Below, piece by piece: positions 1 through 7,217 of a stretch of 14,480 nucleotides of DNA; within the stretch, counting starts at the first letter, position 1; each line of letters starts with the position of its first letter. The notes beneath the pieces are model-generated. The model was not told the DNA's origin. It did not search any database and worked only from the letters and a program-made list of their open reading frames with translations. The translations under genes and the position numbers were made by a program. Location: positions 1 through 14,480 of the forward strand of contig JAAUPO010000011.1 in NCBI GenBank assembly GCA_012033095.1, written 5' to 3'. This DNA comes from Synechococcaceae cyanobacterium RL_1_2 (GTDB lineage: Bacteria > Cyanobacteriota > Cyanobacteriia > Cyanobacteriales > JAAUPO01).

Positions 1-125
1 TAAAAAGTATCAAATGTTGTTAAATCGCCCCCTAAATCCCCGAAGTTAGGGGACTTAATTGCTTAAAAATCTAGGTGATTTCCCCCAGACTGGGGGGCAA
101 GGGGGGCTTTTCAAACATGCTCTTA
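1..125. repeat. MITE-like repeat, family A, copy 1 (left end cut by window)
   Basis: This stretch is repeated at 7081-7217. Shared blocks are AAGTATCAAATGTTGTT, GCCCCCTAAATCCCC, GGGGACTTAATTG and the right end CTCTTA. The interior holds a C-rich arm (about 27-42) and a G-rich arm (about 93-108) that could pair. Read in reverse, the right end (TAAGAGCATGTTTGAAAAG) resembles the left end of copy 2 (TATGAGGATGCCTGAAAAG), so the family has imperfect terminal inverted repeats. The left terminus of this copy lies outside the window. No ORF is present, so it would be non-autonomous. Confidence 0.7.
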
Positions 126-327
126 GTTAAATGGCATCGCAATTAGATGAAGCTCAACTAATTAGGGAAGCTATTTAATTTACTCTGATCTATTAAAACC
201 GATCATGCTCAACGAAGGATCAATCATCCAGGATGTTCCAAGGGATGTTGGCTTACAGAAATCAATGCACGTTAAGATATATATCAATTCCATCAACCCA
301 TACAAACAATCCATCACATAATTTTTT

Positions 328-893
328 ATGTCTTCTGCTATTACCGTTGAAAAAACTAAGTTAGAGCAAGCCCCCTCTGCTCCCTTCATTACCTCGGCGA
401 TCGCGTTTTGCGCCAAAATACCAAGCGAGTCAATCGAGTAGATGACAGCACCAGGGAGATAGTAAAGGAAATGCTACAAACCATGTACACCTCCAATGGT
501 ATTGGTTTAGCTGCGCCCCAGGTAGGAATTCATAAACAAATTATTGTGATTGACTGTGAACCAGAGGATGCCACCATACAACCCCTCATTTTGATTAATC
601 CCCAGATCAAAAGTTTTAGTAAGGATCTTTGTAGTGGCCAGGAAGGTTGTTTAAGCATTCCTGGGGTTTATCTGGATGTTACCCGTCCTCGCGCCGTGGA
701 AGTCATCTACAAAGATGAAAATGGGAAACCTTGCAAATTGAAAGCAGCAGGCTTGTTATCGAGGGCCATCCAACATGAAATGGATCACCTGAGTGGGGTC
801 ATGTTCGTCGATCGCGTAGATAATACCCTTGCCCTCAATGAGGAGTTAAAAAAACAAGGTTTTTCAGCCCAAGCGGTTAAAAAAATTAAGTGA
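328..893 (+). CDS. def: Peptide deformylase, interrupted by one single-base deletion
   Basis: This enzyme removes the formyl group from the initiator methionine of nascent proteins and is a cytoplasmic metalloenzyme. All three family motifs are present: GIGLAAPQ, EGCLS and QHEMDHL, giving the metal ligands Cys and two His and the catalytic Glu. Translation from ATG 328 gives MSSAITVEKTKLEQAPSAP and then leaves frame. The following LHYLGDRVLRQ, typical of cyanobacterial deformylases, is in another frame that stays open to the stop at 891-893. Restoring one C in the CCC run at 382-384 joins the halves without loss. A start at TTG 408 would drop the conserved LHYLGDRVLRQ segment and is less likely. 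There is no clear Shine-Dalgarno before ATG 328. Corrected length is about 188 residues, normal for the family. Identity is firm; whether the frameshift is real is not. Confidence 0.93.
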
Positions 894-1220
894 TCTGTCA
901 GTGATCTGATGGATGTTGTGGGCTAGGGTTAATTGTGGCTGAGCGATCGCGATCCTAGGGCTTTTGGGTTCTTAACAAGATCTGCCTTCCCAGCCCATAT
1001 CACCAATGCTAGGGGAAAGCAGTTTAACTCCCGATCAAGTTGGTTTCTTCCCTAGCCTGGGATTAATTCTTCACCAGAAAAAATCAACTAAAAAAAATCA
1101 ACTAGAAAAATCAGTTAGCTAACCCTGAATGTCTTAATATCGAAGGTCGGATCATTAATCCCTGATAATTGAAAAGACAAATTAAAGACAAATTAAAGAT
1201 AAAGAAAAAACCAATTTAAA

Positions 1221-1333
1221 TAGGACTTATGCACAAGTCCCCTAAATTCCCCAAATGTGGGGGACTTGCTTGAACGATTGTCCCCAAACATCCTGGTTCC
1301 CAGGACACAATCGAAATTTTTGCGTAAGTCCTG
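1221..1333 (+). mobile_element. MITE family B, copy 1
   Basis: This 113-bp element starts TAGGACTTATGCACAAG and ends TTTTTGCGTAAGTCCTG, so its ends are inverted repeats. It is flanked by an exact 5-bp direct repeat TTAAA (1216-1220 and 1334-1338), which fits a target-site duplication. The interior (CGATTGTCC ... GGACACAATCG) forms a second inverted pair, making the whole element foldable. No ORF is present, so it would depend on a transposase elsewhere. Confidence 0.85.
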
Positions 1334-1350
1334 TTAAAAACAAGGTCATG

Positions 1351-1430
1351 TTAAAGCTGTAAGGATATTTATAACTGGGATAATTGATTACCCAGCGGTT
1401 TAACCTTCATAATCCTTACTGATATAGGAC
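1351..1430. repeat. Structured repeat, family C, copy 1
   Basis: This 80-bp block matches 11390-11469 without gaps (66 of 80 positions identical by my count). A 61-bp core (1359-1419) is bounded by the perfect inverted pair GTAAGGAT / ATCCTTAC. Inside are CTGGG (1375-1379) pairing with CCCAG (1391-1395) and TAAT (1381-1384) pairing with ATTA (1387-1390) around a TG loop. The conserved core AGGATATTTA and the flank TATAGGAC are shared. It lies 17 bp after a family B MITE. Its function is unknown: it could be another small mobile element or a structured RNA or regulatory site. Confidence 0.7.
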
Positions 1431-1501
1431 GACAAAAACAAAATTTAAATTCTTACTTTACCTATTAACTTACCCATCACCACCAAGGATAAATTACGAT
1501 T

Positions 1502-1702
1502 ATGATGATGACTCCCAAAAGCGGCATTTTTTTGTTAGGGGCCTGTATTGCAGCGATCGCGGGGGTCGGCTGTGTGTTTGAATTAACCTCTGGCAATCCC
1601 GATCTGGGTAATGGCACCACCCAAGCCATTTTAGCGGCTAGTATTCCAGCCACAATTCTATTCTTTGTCGCTGCGGTTAAAGATGCTAGGGCCAACATGT
1701 AA
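1502..1702 (+). CDS. Small two-TM membrane protein of unknown function
   Basis: This 66-residue protein has two hydrophobic segments, roughly residues 8-26 (GIFLLGACIAAIAGVGCVF) and 43-58 (ILAASIPATILFFVAA). They are separated by a polar loop rich in Gly, Asn and Thr, and the protein ends in a short charged tail (KDARANM). A purine-rich AAGGA at 1485-1489 precedes the ATG ATG ATG triplet at 1502, 1505 and 1508, and any of these could be the start. The stop is only 27 bp before the FHA-PrsW gene in the same direction, so the two are probably co-transcribed. I recognise the general type, a small hypothetical protein of cyanobacteria, but know no function. The position suggests a partner or even a substrate of the downstream protease, which is inference only. 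Confidence 0.75.
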   Translation: MMMTPKSGIFLLGACIAAIAGVGCVFELTSGNPDLGNGTTQAILAASIPATILFFVAAVKDARANM

Positions 1703-1729
1703 ATGTAATTATCCGGATGCCTTAAGCCC

Positions 1730-3079
1730 ATGAGTCCAACCCAAACCCTTGGTTATATCCGTCAATGTACTACTGGCGGAGTGAATATTGCTCCGTTACA
1801 GCCCTGTCCCCTGCTAGCCAATCAAACCTATACCATTGGCCGAGAGCCAAGCTGTGAGATTGCCCTAGATCCTCATCTTTATACAGGGGTATCCCGCCGC
1901 CATAGCTTACTTAGACCGGTTAATCATCAACCAGGGGCCTGGGAACTGGTGGATTTAGGTAGTGCCAATGGGACTTACTATAACCAGCAAGTATTAAACC
2001 AAGGGCAAAGTCAGATATTACAATCTGGCGATCGCTTTACCCTAGGGGAAGATGGCCCAGAATTTGAGATTGAGTATGGCTATAATACCCCCACGATCGC
2101 CACGGGCAATAGTTTTCAACCCTCAATCCCCCCGATCACTGCTTCCCCAAATACGCCGATCGCCCCAGATTCTAACCCCCAGGGCCAGGATCAATTAACC
2201 TTTACTCAATTATTTCCCATCGCTTCCACCGGTAAAGATTTACGCAGGAAAGGGTTACTCGTTCCCGGTATTGCCACCGTTATTTTTGTCGTGTTGATGT
2301 TTATGACCATTGGCAATACAGAAGCTTTCAACATCGTACTGGGTATTTACTTAGCCGCAGCGGCCTATCTTTATATCTATAAGTTATGCGGTAAGGATAA
2401 ACCATGGTGGTTATTATTGGCCACGGTTATTTTCACCATGATTTTATTGGTTAGCCCGGTTTTATCCCTATTTATTGTGGTATTTCGGGAAATTTTGCCC
2501 GGTAATATCGATAACGCTTCTAGCTTATTTGGCCTATTTATCTCCATGTTTTTCGGGGCGGGGCTGATGGAAGAGTTGTTAAAAGCGATCCCTATTTTTG
2601 GTTGTTATCTCCTTGGTAAAAATTTTGAAGGGACAAAACGCGATCGCTTAGGAGTATGGGAACCCCTAGATGGCATTTTAATCGGGACGGCTTCAGCGGT
2701 GGGCTTTACCCTCGTCGAAACCCTTGTTCAATACGTGCCCGAAACCCAAATGACCGAAGGAGATTTAGCCGGAACTCAACTATTAATTGCTCGCATTTTA
2801 GGTACGGTGGCGGGCCATGTTGCCTATAGTGGCTATTTTGGTTACTTTATCGGCTTGAGCGTGATGAAGCCCCAACAAAAATGGAAAATTTTAGCGATCG
2901 GCTATTTCACCGCCTCCCTACTCCACGCCCTCTGGAACACCATGGGGAGCTACAGTATTATCCTATTAACGGTAGTGGGAATGTTTTCCTACGCTTTTCT
3001 TGCCGCCGCTGTGTTAAAAGCTAGGGAAATTTCCCCCACACGATCGGAGAATTTTGCTACCCGCTTTAAAAATAATTAA
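1730..3079 (+). CDS. FHA domain fused to PrsW-type intramembrane protease
   Basis: The protein has 449 residues. Residues about 30-115 form a forkhead-associated (phosphothreonine-binding) domain with GRE (37-39), SRRH (55-58) and the GSANGT loop (77-82). A Pro/Thr/Asn-rich linker (about 118-155) follows, then a multi-pass membrane region from about 178 to 430. That region carries the marks of the PrsW glutamic intramembrane protease family: an EELLK block (Glu281, Glu282), EPLDG (Asp314), FTLVET (Glu330), the helix with GHVAYSG (His363) and HALWNT (His399). Bacillus PrsW cleaves the anti-sigma factor RsiW; no substrate is known here. The FHA domain would lie on the cytoplasmic face and could couple Ser/Thr kinase signalling to proteolysis. 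The start at ATG 1730 sits 27 bp after the small TM gene, with no strong Shine-Dalgarno, suggesting translational coupling. The frame is intact. Confidence 0.88.
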   Translation: MSPTQTLGYIRQCTTGGVNIAPLQPCPLLANQTYTIGREPSCEIALDPHLYTGVSRRHSLLRPVNHQPGAWELVDLGSANGTYYNQQVLNQGQSQILQSGDRFTLGEDGPEFEIEYGYNTPTIATGNSFQPSIPPITASPNTPIAPDSNPQGQDQLTFTQLFPIASTGKDLRRKGLLVPGIATVIFVVLMFMTIGNTEAFNIVLGIYLAAAAYLYIYKLCGKDKPWWLLLATVIFTMILLVSPVLSLFIVVFREILPGNIDNASSLFGLFISMFFGAGLMEELLKAIPIFGCYLLGKNFEGTKRDRLGVWEPLDGILIGTASAVGFTLVETLVQYVPETQMTEGDLAGTQLLIARILGTVAGHVAYSGYFGYFIGLSVMKPQQKWKILAIGYFTASLLHALWNTMGSYSIILLTVVGMFSYAFLAAAVLKAREISPTRSENFATRFKNN

Positions 3080-3155
3080 ATACACTCTTACAGTCCATAA
3101 CCAAAAGTTCATGGTAATTCTGGCAAGGAATTTATTCATTAAGGCATAACGGGGC

Positions 3156-3278
3156 CAGGACTTGCGCAAAAATTTCGATTCTGTCCTGGAAACCATGGTG
3201 TTTGGGGATGTTTAGGGACAATCGTTTAAGCAAGTCCCCCAACTTTGCGGGATTTAGGGGGCTTGTGGGTAAGTCCTA
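3156..3278 (-). mobile_element. MITE family B, copy 2
   Basis: In reverse orientation it begins TAGGACTTACCCACAAG and ends TTTTTGCGCAAGTCCTG. At 123 bp it is longer than copy 1 because of a second CCAAACA-type unit, a feature shared with the copy at 11189. The candidate 5-bp flanks (GGGGC and AGGGA) agree at only three positions, so the target duplication has decayed or is absent. Confidence 0.8.
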
Positions 3279-3538
3279 AGGGATTAGATCGCGATCGCTT
3301 ACCCCATGGGGATGCCATCCCAAATCCGCCAAGTAAAGTAAGGATATATTTGAAATCATTGCTATTGGCAACCATTGAGACCAAAATTAATTTTCCATAT
3401 TCAATAAAACGGATTTGGGATCAAAATATCGTGATGACGGATAATAACACGACAAACTATGGCAACCCTGAGAAAATAGGGATAGGAAAGATTGGGCGAT
3501 TAGTTAGGAATTTTGTCTAAAATAAGGGTTCATTGTTT

Positions 3539-3542
3539 GAGG
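3539..3542 (+). promoter_or_regulatory. Shine-Dalgarno site of phoH
   Basis: GAGG lies 7 nt before ATG 3550. This is the clearest ribosome binding site in the window and it fixes the phoH start. Confidence 0.6.
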
Positions 3543-3549
3543 TAAGCCT

Positions 3550-4506
3550 ATGCCAGAAATGGCTGAAAAATTTTCTTTCCCCACGATAGATAGCGCGATC
3601 GCGATCGCTGGACCAAGGGAAAATAATTTACAATTTCTCAGTCGTCGTACGGGAGCCAAATTAGTAATGAGGGGCCAGGATCTCCATGTATCCGGTCAAG
3701 AGAAAGCCGTTAAACGATGTGTCTCCATTCTTCAAACCCTCAAACCCCTCTGGGCCGGAGCCCAACCCATTGGAGAACCGGATCTCGTTACTGCCATCAC
3801 CGCGATCGATCAAGGCCACCAAGATCAGTACCGAGATATGCAGGCCAACGTTTTAGCCACTACCCGCCGTGGGGAAGCGATCAAAGCCAAAACCTTTCGC
3901 CAAAAACAATACGTCAAAGCCATCCAAAACCATGATGTTACCTTTGGCATTGGCCCCGCTGGTACAGGCAAAACTTTTTTAGCTGCAGTAATTGCAGTCA
4001 AAGCCTTACTAAATGATGAATGCGATCGTTTAATCCTAACTAGGCCGGCCGTCGAAGCAGGGGAAAGACTCGGTTTTCTCCCCGGTGACCTCCAACAAAA
4101 AGTTGACCCGTTCCTACGGCCCCTCTACGACGCTTTATATGAGTTTATTGAACCCAGCAAAATCCCCGATTTAATGGAAAAGGGTCGCATTGAAATTGCC
4201 CCTTTAGCCTATATGCGGGGCCGCACATTGACAAAATCCTTTGTAATTGTAGATGAAGCCCAAAATACTACCCCAGCCCAACTAAAGATGGTATTAACCC
4301 GCCTTGGTTTTGGTTCCCGGATGGTGGTCACGGGGGACATTACCCAAACCGACTTACCCGCCCACCAGGATTCAGGGTTAATCGTAGCTAGTCGCATTTT
4401 AAAAAATGTAGAGGGCATTGCCTTTTGTCAACTCACCCAAGCTGATGTGGTGCGTCATCCGTTAGTGCAAAAAATTGTGGCCGCCTATGAACAGGCTTCA
4501 AAGTGA
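3550..4506 (+). CDS. phoH: PhoH family ATPase
   Basis: This 318-residue cytoplasmic P-loop ATPase has Walker A GPAGTGKT (135-142), Walker B VIVDEAQN (232-239) and the downstream TGDITQTDLP block (261-270), the standard PhoH signature. The first ~70 residues (ENNLQFLSRRTG ... VSGQEKAV) look like the KH-like N-terminal domain of the PhoH/YbeZ group. Such proteins are linked to RNA metabolism and ribosome maturation, often alongside YbeY, but no ybeY is in this window. The length is typical and the frame is intact. The start at ATG 3550 is supported by a GAGG ribosome binding site. It appears to be monocistronic, bracketed by repeat-bearing gaps on both sides. The family is certain; the precise role in cyanobacteria is not settled. 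Confidence 0.95.
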   Translation: MPEMAEKFSFPTIDSAIAIAGPRENNLQFLSRRTGAKLVMRGQDLHVSGQEKAVKRCVSILQTLKPLWAGAQPIGEPDLVTAITAIDQGHQDQYRDMQANVLATTRRGEAIKAKTFRQKQYVKAIQNHDVTFGIGPAGTGKTFLAAVIAVKALLNDECDRLILTRPAVEAGERLGFLPGDLQQKVDPFLRPLYDALYEFIEPSKIPDLMEKGRIEIAPLAYMRGRTLTKSFVIVDEAQNTTPAQLKMVLTRLGFGSRMVVTGDITQTDLPAHQDSGLIVASRILKNVEGIAFCQLTQADVVRHPLVQKIVAAYEQASK

Positions 4507-4612
4507 CGTAGGACTATCCCTTGAAATTGAAATTGATAGCTGTGGTCAGAAGAATAGAACTATTGGGAGGAAATAAAGAAGAAAATCGCTGAAAACCTGA
4601 TACAGATTCCTT

Positions 4613-4719
4613 TAATACTTACGCACAAGCCCCCTAAATCCGCCAAATTAGGGGCTCGTGCGATTGTCCCCAAACATCCTAGTTCCCAGGACAGAATCGA
4701 AATTTTTACGTAAGTCCTG
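4613..4719 (+). mobile_element. MITE family B, copy 3 (degenerate left end)
   Basis: It matches the family across ACTTACGCACAAGCCCCCTAA and CGAAATTTTTACGTAAGTCCTG. The left terminus reads TAATACTTACGC instead of TAGGACTTACGC, and a short internal segment (GACTTGCTTGAA region) is shortened. No matching flanking direct repeat is seen, so this copy looks older. Confidence 0.75.
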
Positions 4720-4762
4720 CATCAATTACAAAATTCTGGGAAGGGGTTAGTTTTTTGTTTGT

Positions 4763-4814
4763 AAATTAATTTTGTGAATTAATTTTGTGAATTAATTTTG
4801 TGAATTAATTTTGA
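4763..4814. repeat. 13-bp tandem repeat, four units
   Basis: Four consecutive units of GAATTAATTTTGT are present. The first begins AAATTAATTTTGT and the last ends in A; the middle two are identical. The unit carries ATTAAT, so the array is strongly AT-rich. Thirteen bp is not a multiple of three and no gene covers it. It is a possible slippage locus or a bendable upstream element. Confidence 0.85.
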
Positions 4815-4845
4815 TGCTGGTTTTTGTTTTAACTACTCACAAAAA

Positions 4846-5112
4846 TTGATCGCTACAAGTCTTATTCTACAAAGTTTTAATCATACTTGTCCCCTTTTAA
4901 GGGATTTGTTGCGTAGAAGGGGCTTAACTTCTCTGGCTACGGCGATAAAAGCTATTTCAGAAGCCCTTTATCCCTCAAATTGGGAAAAAAATACTGGCAA
5001 AACTCCCTGCACTGGGAGAATCAATGGTGGGAATTGTCAACTTGTTACCCTTCTCCAACATCCTCTTCGAGCCTTGCATAAACTTTTACATAGCTTTTCC
5101 CGATTGGGATGA
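4846..5112 (+). CDS. Doubtful small ORF of unknown function
   Basis: This is an 88-codon open frame starting at TTG. The product has a basic N-terminal half (LLRDLLRRRGLTSLATAIKA) and a Leu/His-rich end (LVTLLQHPLRALHKLLHSF). I recognise no family. There is no ATG and no obvious ribosome binding site, and codon use is not distinctive. It could be a gene remnant or chance. It is listed because it fills most of an otherwise empty 450-bp stretch. Confidence 0.2.
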   Translation: MIATSLILQSFNHTCPLLRDLLRRRGLTSLATAIKAISEALYPSNWEKNTGKTPCTGRINGGNCQLVTLLQHPLRALHKLLHSFSRLG

Positions 5113-5169
5113 TCGGCATTGACTTCCTGTGGCACAATGGCTAGGTGTTTTCGTTAGGAATAACAACCT

Positions 5170-6924
5170 ATGACCATCGATCTACCCGTTATTGTTGACG
5201 TTGTTATTGGTTTAGTTTTCATTTATTTTATCCTCAGTCTATTAGCTTCAGAAATCCAAGAACTATTAGCGACTATTTTGCAGTGGCGGGCAAAGCACCT
5301 CAAGGAATCCATTGAAATGCTGCTGATGGGGGTTCCCAAGAAACCTGTAACCCCAACAAAAAGACCACCCAACAGAATCGGGAAGTCGAGCAACAAATTC
5401 GTCAGACCCGCGAGCTTGCCAACGAACTCTACGATCATCCTTAATTAGTAGTCTCAATTTTGAAAAAACAGGGAAGCTAGCCCGTGTAATTCGTAAATAT
5501 TTCGGTTGGATTGAGCGGTTTTTCCGTTCCCTCGATGGTTCTGGAAACGATGTGTTTGGCGGAAAAATAGTGCTCCGTCCCACATTCCTCCGGATGTTTT
5601 TGCTAAAACCATCGTTGATAGTCTTAAAATTGGCCGCATTATTAAAGAATTAAATGCCGATAAAGTCCATAGTTTGGAGGAGGAATTAATCAAAAGAATC
5701 AATCAAGGGTGGCGTTTTTTAGCCTTAGAGCAAAAAGTGGGGGACGATCTTAAATTTGAACTCGATAGTGAACGTTTAATTAATATTGTTAGGCGCATCG
5801 GGGACGATCTGAAGGATGGCAAAATTGATTTTAAATCTGCGATTACTAGCATTCAAAAACAACTGGATCAATATATTTTGTTTGCGGAAAAATTACCGGA
5901 AGGGGCAAACAAACAACAGTTCATTTATCAGTTAAAAATGTTGGAGCGCAATATTTATGTAGATGAACAAACGGCCATGTGGCTCAACAGCACGGCCGCT
6001 AATATTAATCAAGTGATTAATGGTTATAAAGCGATCAAAAGTTTGGGGTACTTTGATGAAAATGATCCAGTACAACAAAAGATTAAAGAAGTGTTAATGG
6101 ATGGGGAAGATGGGGTTGAAACCGTATTAGGCAAAATTCGTCATTTACCGGAACGGTTAGTGAGCAACCTTGCGACGATCGCTCTAGAAGCGAAAAGTAA
6201 AGTGGAAGATATGGAGGAGGAAATTAAAAACTTTAATGGTGGACTAAAAATCTGGTTTGATCATGGCATTGCGAGGGCATCGGGGGTTTATAAACGGAAC
6301 GCGAAAGGGGTTAGTTTTGTGATTGGATTGGTGGTGGCCTTGGCGGCGAATGCAGACACGTTTCATATGGTTGAACAGTTATCTATTGATTCTGATGTGC
6401 GGGGTTTAGTGTTAGAAGAAGCCACCCAAACGATCGCGGCTTACCCCCCAGAGGATCAATTAATTCAATCACCGGAATTACCGACTCCTACCCCTAATAG
6501 CAATAACGTCCCACCACCACCACCGCCCCCAGCGATCGGCACTCAAACCGAAGACAACAGTAATCAGTCTGCTACGGAGGGCAATAACGCGGCTCCAGGG
6601 GAGGCCACCGAGGTTAACCCGACCCCCACTTCTGAGTTGAGTCAACAACAAATAGAACAAATGCAGGATAGAGCGAGGGAGATTACGGGTAGTTTTCCGT
6701 TACCGATCGGGTGGGGCAAGGATAATTTGGATTTACAAAAAACTAGCACCGAAGATTGGAGGATTGGAGAGTTCTATCTGGGTTGGTTACGGATTGGGGT
6801 GGGGTGGTTTGTGACGGCGGTGGCTGTTTCCATGGGGGCCCCATTCTGGTATCAAATCCTAGGTAAGGTCATTGATATCAAAAATATTGGCAAAAAAAAT
6901 ACATCCGAGGGCTCAGGTAATTAA
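5170..6924 (+). CDS. Membrane-anchored protein of unknown function, three single-base deletions
   Basis: The corrected product is about 585 residues. It starts with one TM helix (about residues 8-27, IVDVVIGLVFIYFILSLLAS) followed by the amphipathic segment EIQELLATILQWRAKHLKES. A long soluble helical region follows, then a hydrophobic stretch (SFVIGLVVALAANADTFHMV), a Pro/Asn/Thr-rich linker with a seven-proline run, and a C-terminal TM segment (GWLRIGVGWFVTAVAVSMG). The frame is lost three times: at the G run 5328-5332, at TT 5441-5442 and at the A run 5563-5567. One added base at each site gives LLMGGSQETC, then YDHPLISSLNFEKTG, then VFGGKNSAPSHIPPDVFAKT, with no stop. From about 5568 to the stop at 6922-6924 the frame is intact. 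I believe this is a family conserved in cyanobacteria but know no function for it. Confidence 0.85.
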
Positions 6925-6948
6925 TTTTCCCTAGGCCTAATGCAAGTA

Positions 6949-7068
6949 CTAGGGGCTGTCATCCTTTAAACCGCAAACTTTTCTTAGCTAGGGATTTCAG
7001 TTTAAAACTATATTTTCTGAACTTGGCTCAGGATCAACGCTTTAACGCGAACGGATGACACGCCCTAG
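6949..7068. mobile_element. MITE-like element with inverted ends (single copy here)
   Basis: The left end CTAGGGGCTGTCATCC (6949-6964) and the right end GGATGACACGCCCTAG (7053-7068) are inverted repeats over 16 bp with a two-base mismatch block. Further inside, TTTAAACCGC and CGCTTTAACGCG continue the partial symmetry. The 120-bp interior has no ORF. CTAG at both ends may be part of the inverted repeat or a target duplication. It fills the gap between two convergent genes together with the next repeat. No second copy is in this window. Confidence 0.65.
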
Positions 7069-7080
7069 TCAATTTTGTAT

Positions 7081-7217
7081 TATGAGGATGCCTGAAAAGT
7101 ATCAAATGTTGTTGAGTCGCCCCCTAAATCCCCCAATTTTGGGGACTTAATTGGTTAAAATCTGGGTGATTTCTTCCAGAATGGGGGGTAAGGGGGGGCT
7201 TTGCCAACATCCTCTTA
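7081..7217. repeat. MITE-like repeat, family A, copy 2 (complete)
   Basis: This is the complete copy of the repeat at 1-125. The left end TATGAGGATGCCTGAAAAG and the reverse of the right end, TAAGAGGATGTTGGCAAAG, are imperfect terminal inverted repeats. Both ends carry TA at the border, which would fit a TA target site, but this is not proof. The right end supplies the stop codon (TTA at 7215-7217, read as TAA on the minus strand) of the methyltransferase gene. Confidence 0.75.

Larger units (their letters stand above)
894..1501. other. Gene-free stretch with repeats
   Basis: No credible coding region is seen. It contains a HIP1 site (943-950), a short A-rich tandem of the unit AAAAATCAACTA (about 1078-1118), a duplicated AAAGACAAATT block (about 1173-1200), a family B MITE (1221-1333) and a structured family C repeat (1351-1430). 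The promoter of the downstream two-gene unit presumably lies between 1431 and 1484, but no convincing -35/-10 pair is evident. Confidence 0.6.
3080..3549. other. Gene-free stretch upstream of phoH
   Basis: It contains a family B MITE (3156-3278). After it comes unique AT-rich DNA that should hold the phoH promoter. A TAAAAT hexamer around 3518-3523 could be a -10 box, but I see no matching -35. The open frame across 3245-3520 begins inside the MITE and has no family resemblance, so it is not called. Confidence 0.5.
4507..5169. other. Mostly non-coding gap between phoH and the membrane protein
   Basis: It holds a family B MITE (4613-4719), a 13-bp tandem repeat (4763-4814) and one unconvincing 88-codon open frame (4846-5112). 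The promoter of the next gene may include TTGACT at 5119-5124, but the expected -10 position (TAGGTG, 5142-5147) is a poor match. AGGA at 5156-5159 is a plausible ribosome binding site for ATG 5170. Confidence 0.5.

Noticed and set aside
180..416. 78-codon minus-strand open frame overlapping the 5' end of def
   Set aside because: It is antisense to the conserved deformylase N-terminus and has no recognisable features.
3320..3360. AGTAAGGATATATTT as a third copy of the family C repeat
   Set aside because: Only the first ~12 bases agree; the hairpin and right end are missing.
3245..3520. 91-codon plus-strand open frame before phoH
   Set aside because: It begins inside a MITE, and its first residues are translated repeat seen again at other MITE copies.
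5328..5567. Programmed ribosomal frameshifting in the membrane-protein gene
   Set aside because: Three separate shifts within 240 bp, all correctable by one added base in short runs and with no slippery heptamer plus structure, fit indel errors better.
5454..5702. Minus-strand open frames over the frameshifted membrane-protein gene
   Set aside because: The plus strand encodes conserved-looking protein in all three segments, so the minus frames are shadows.
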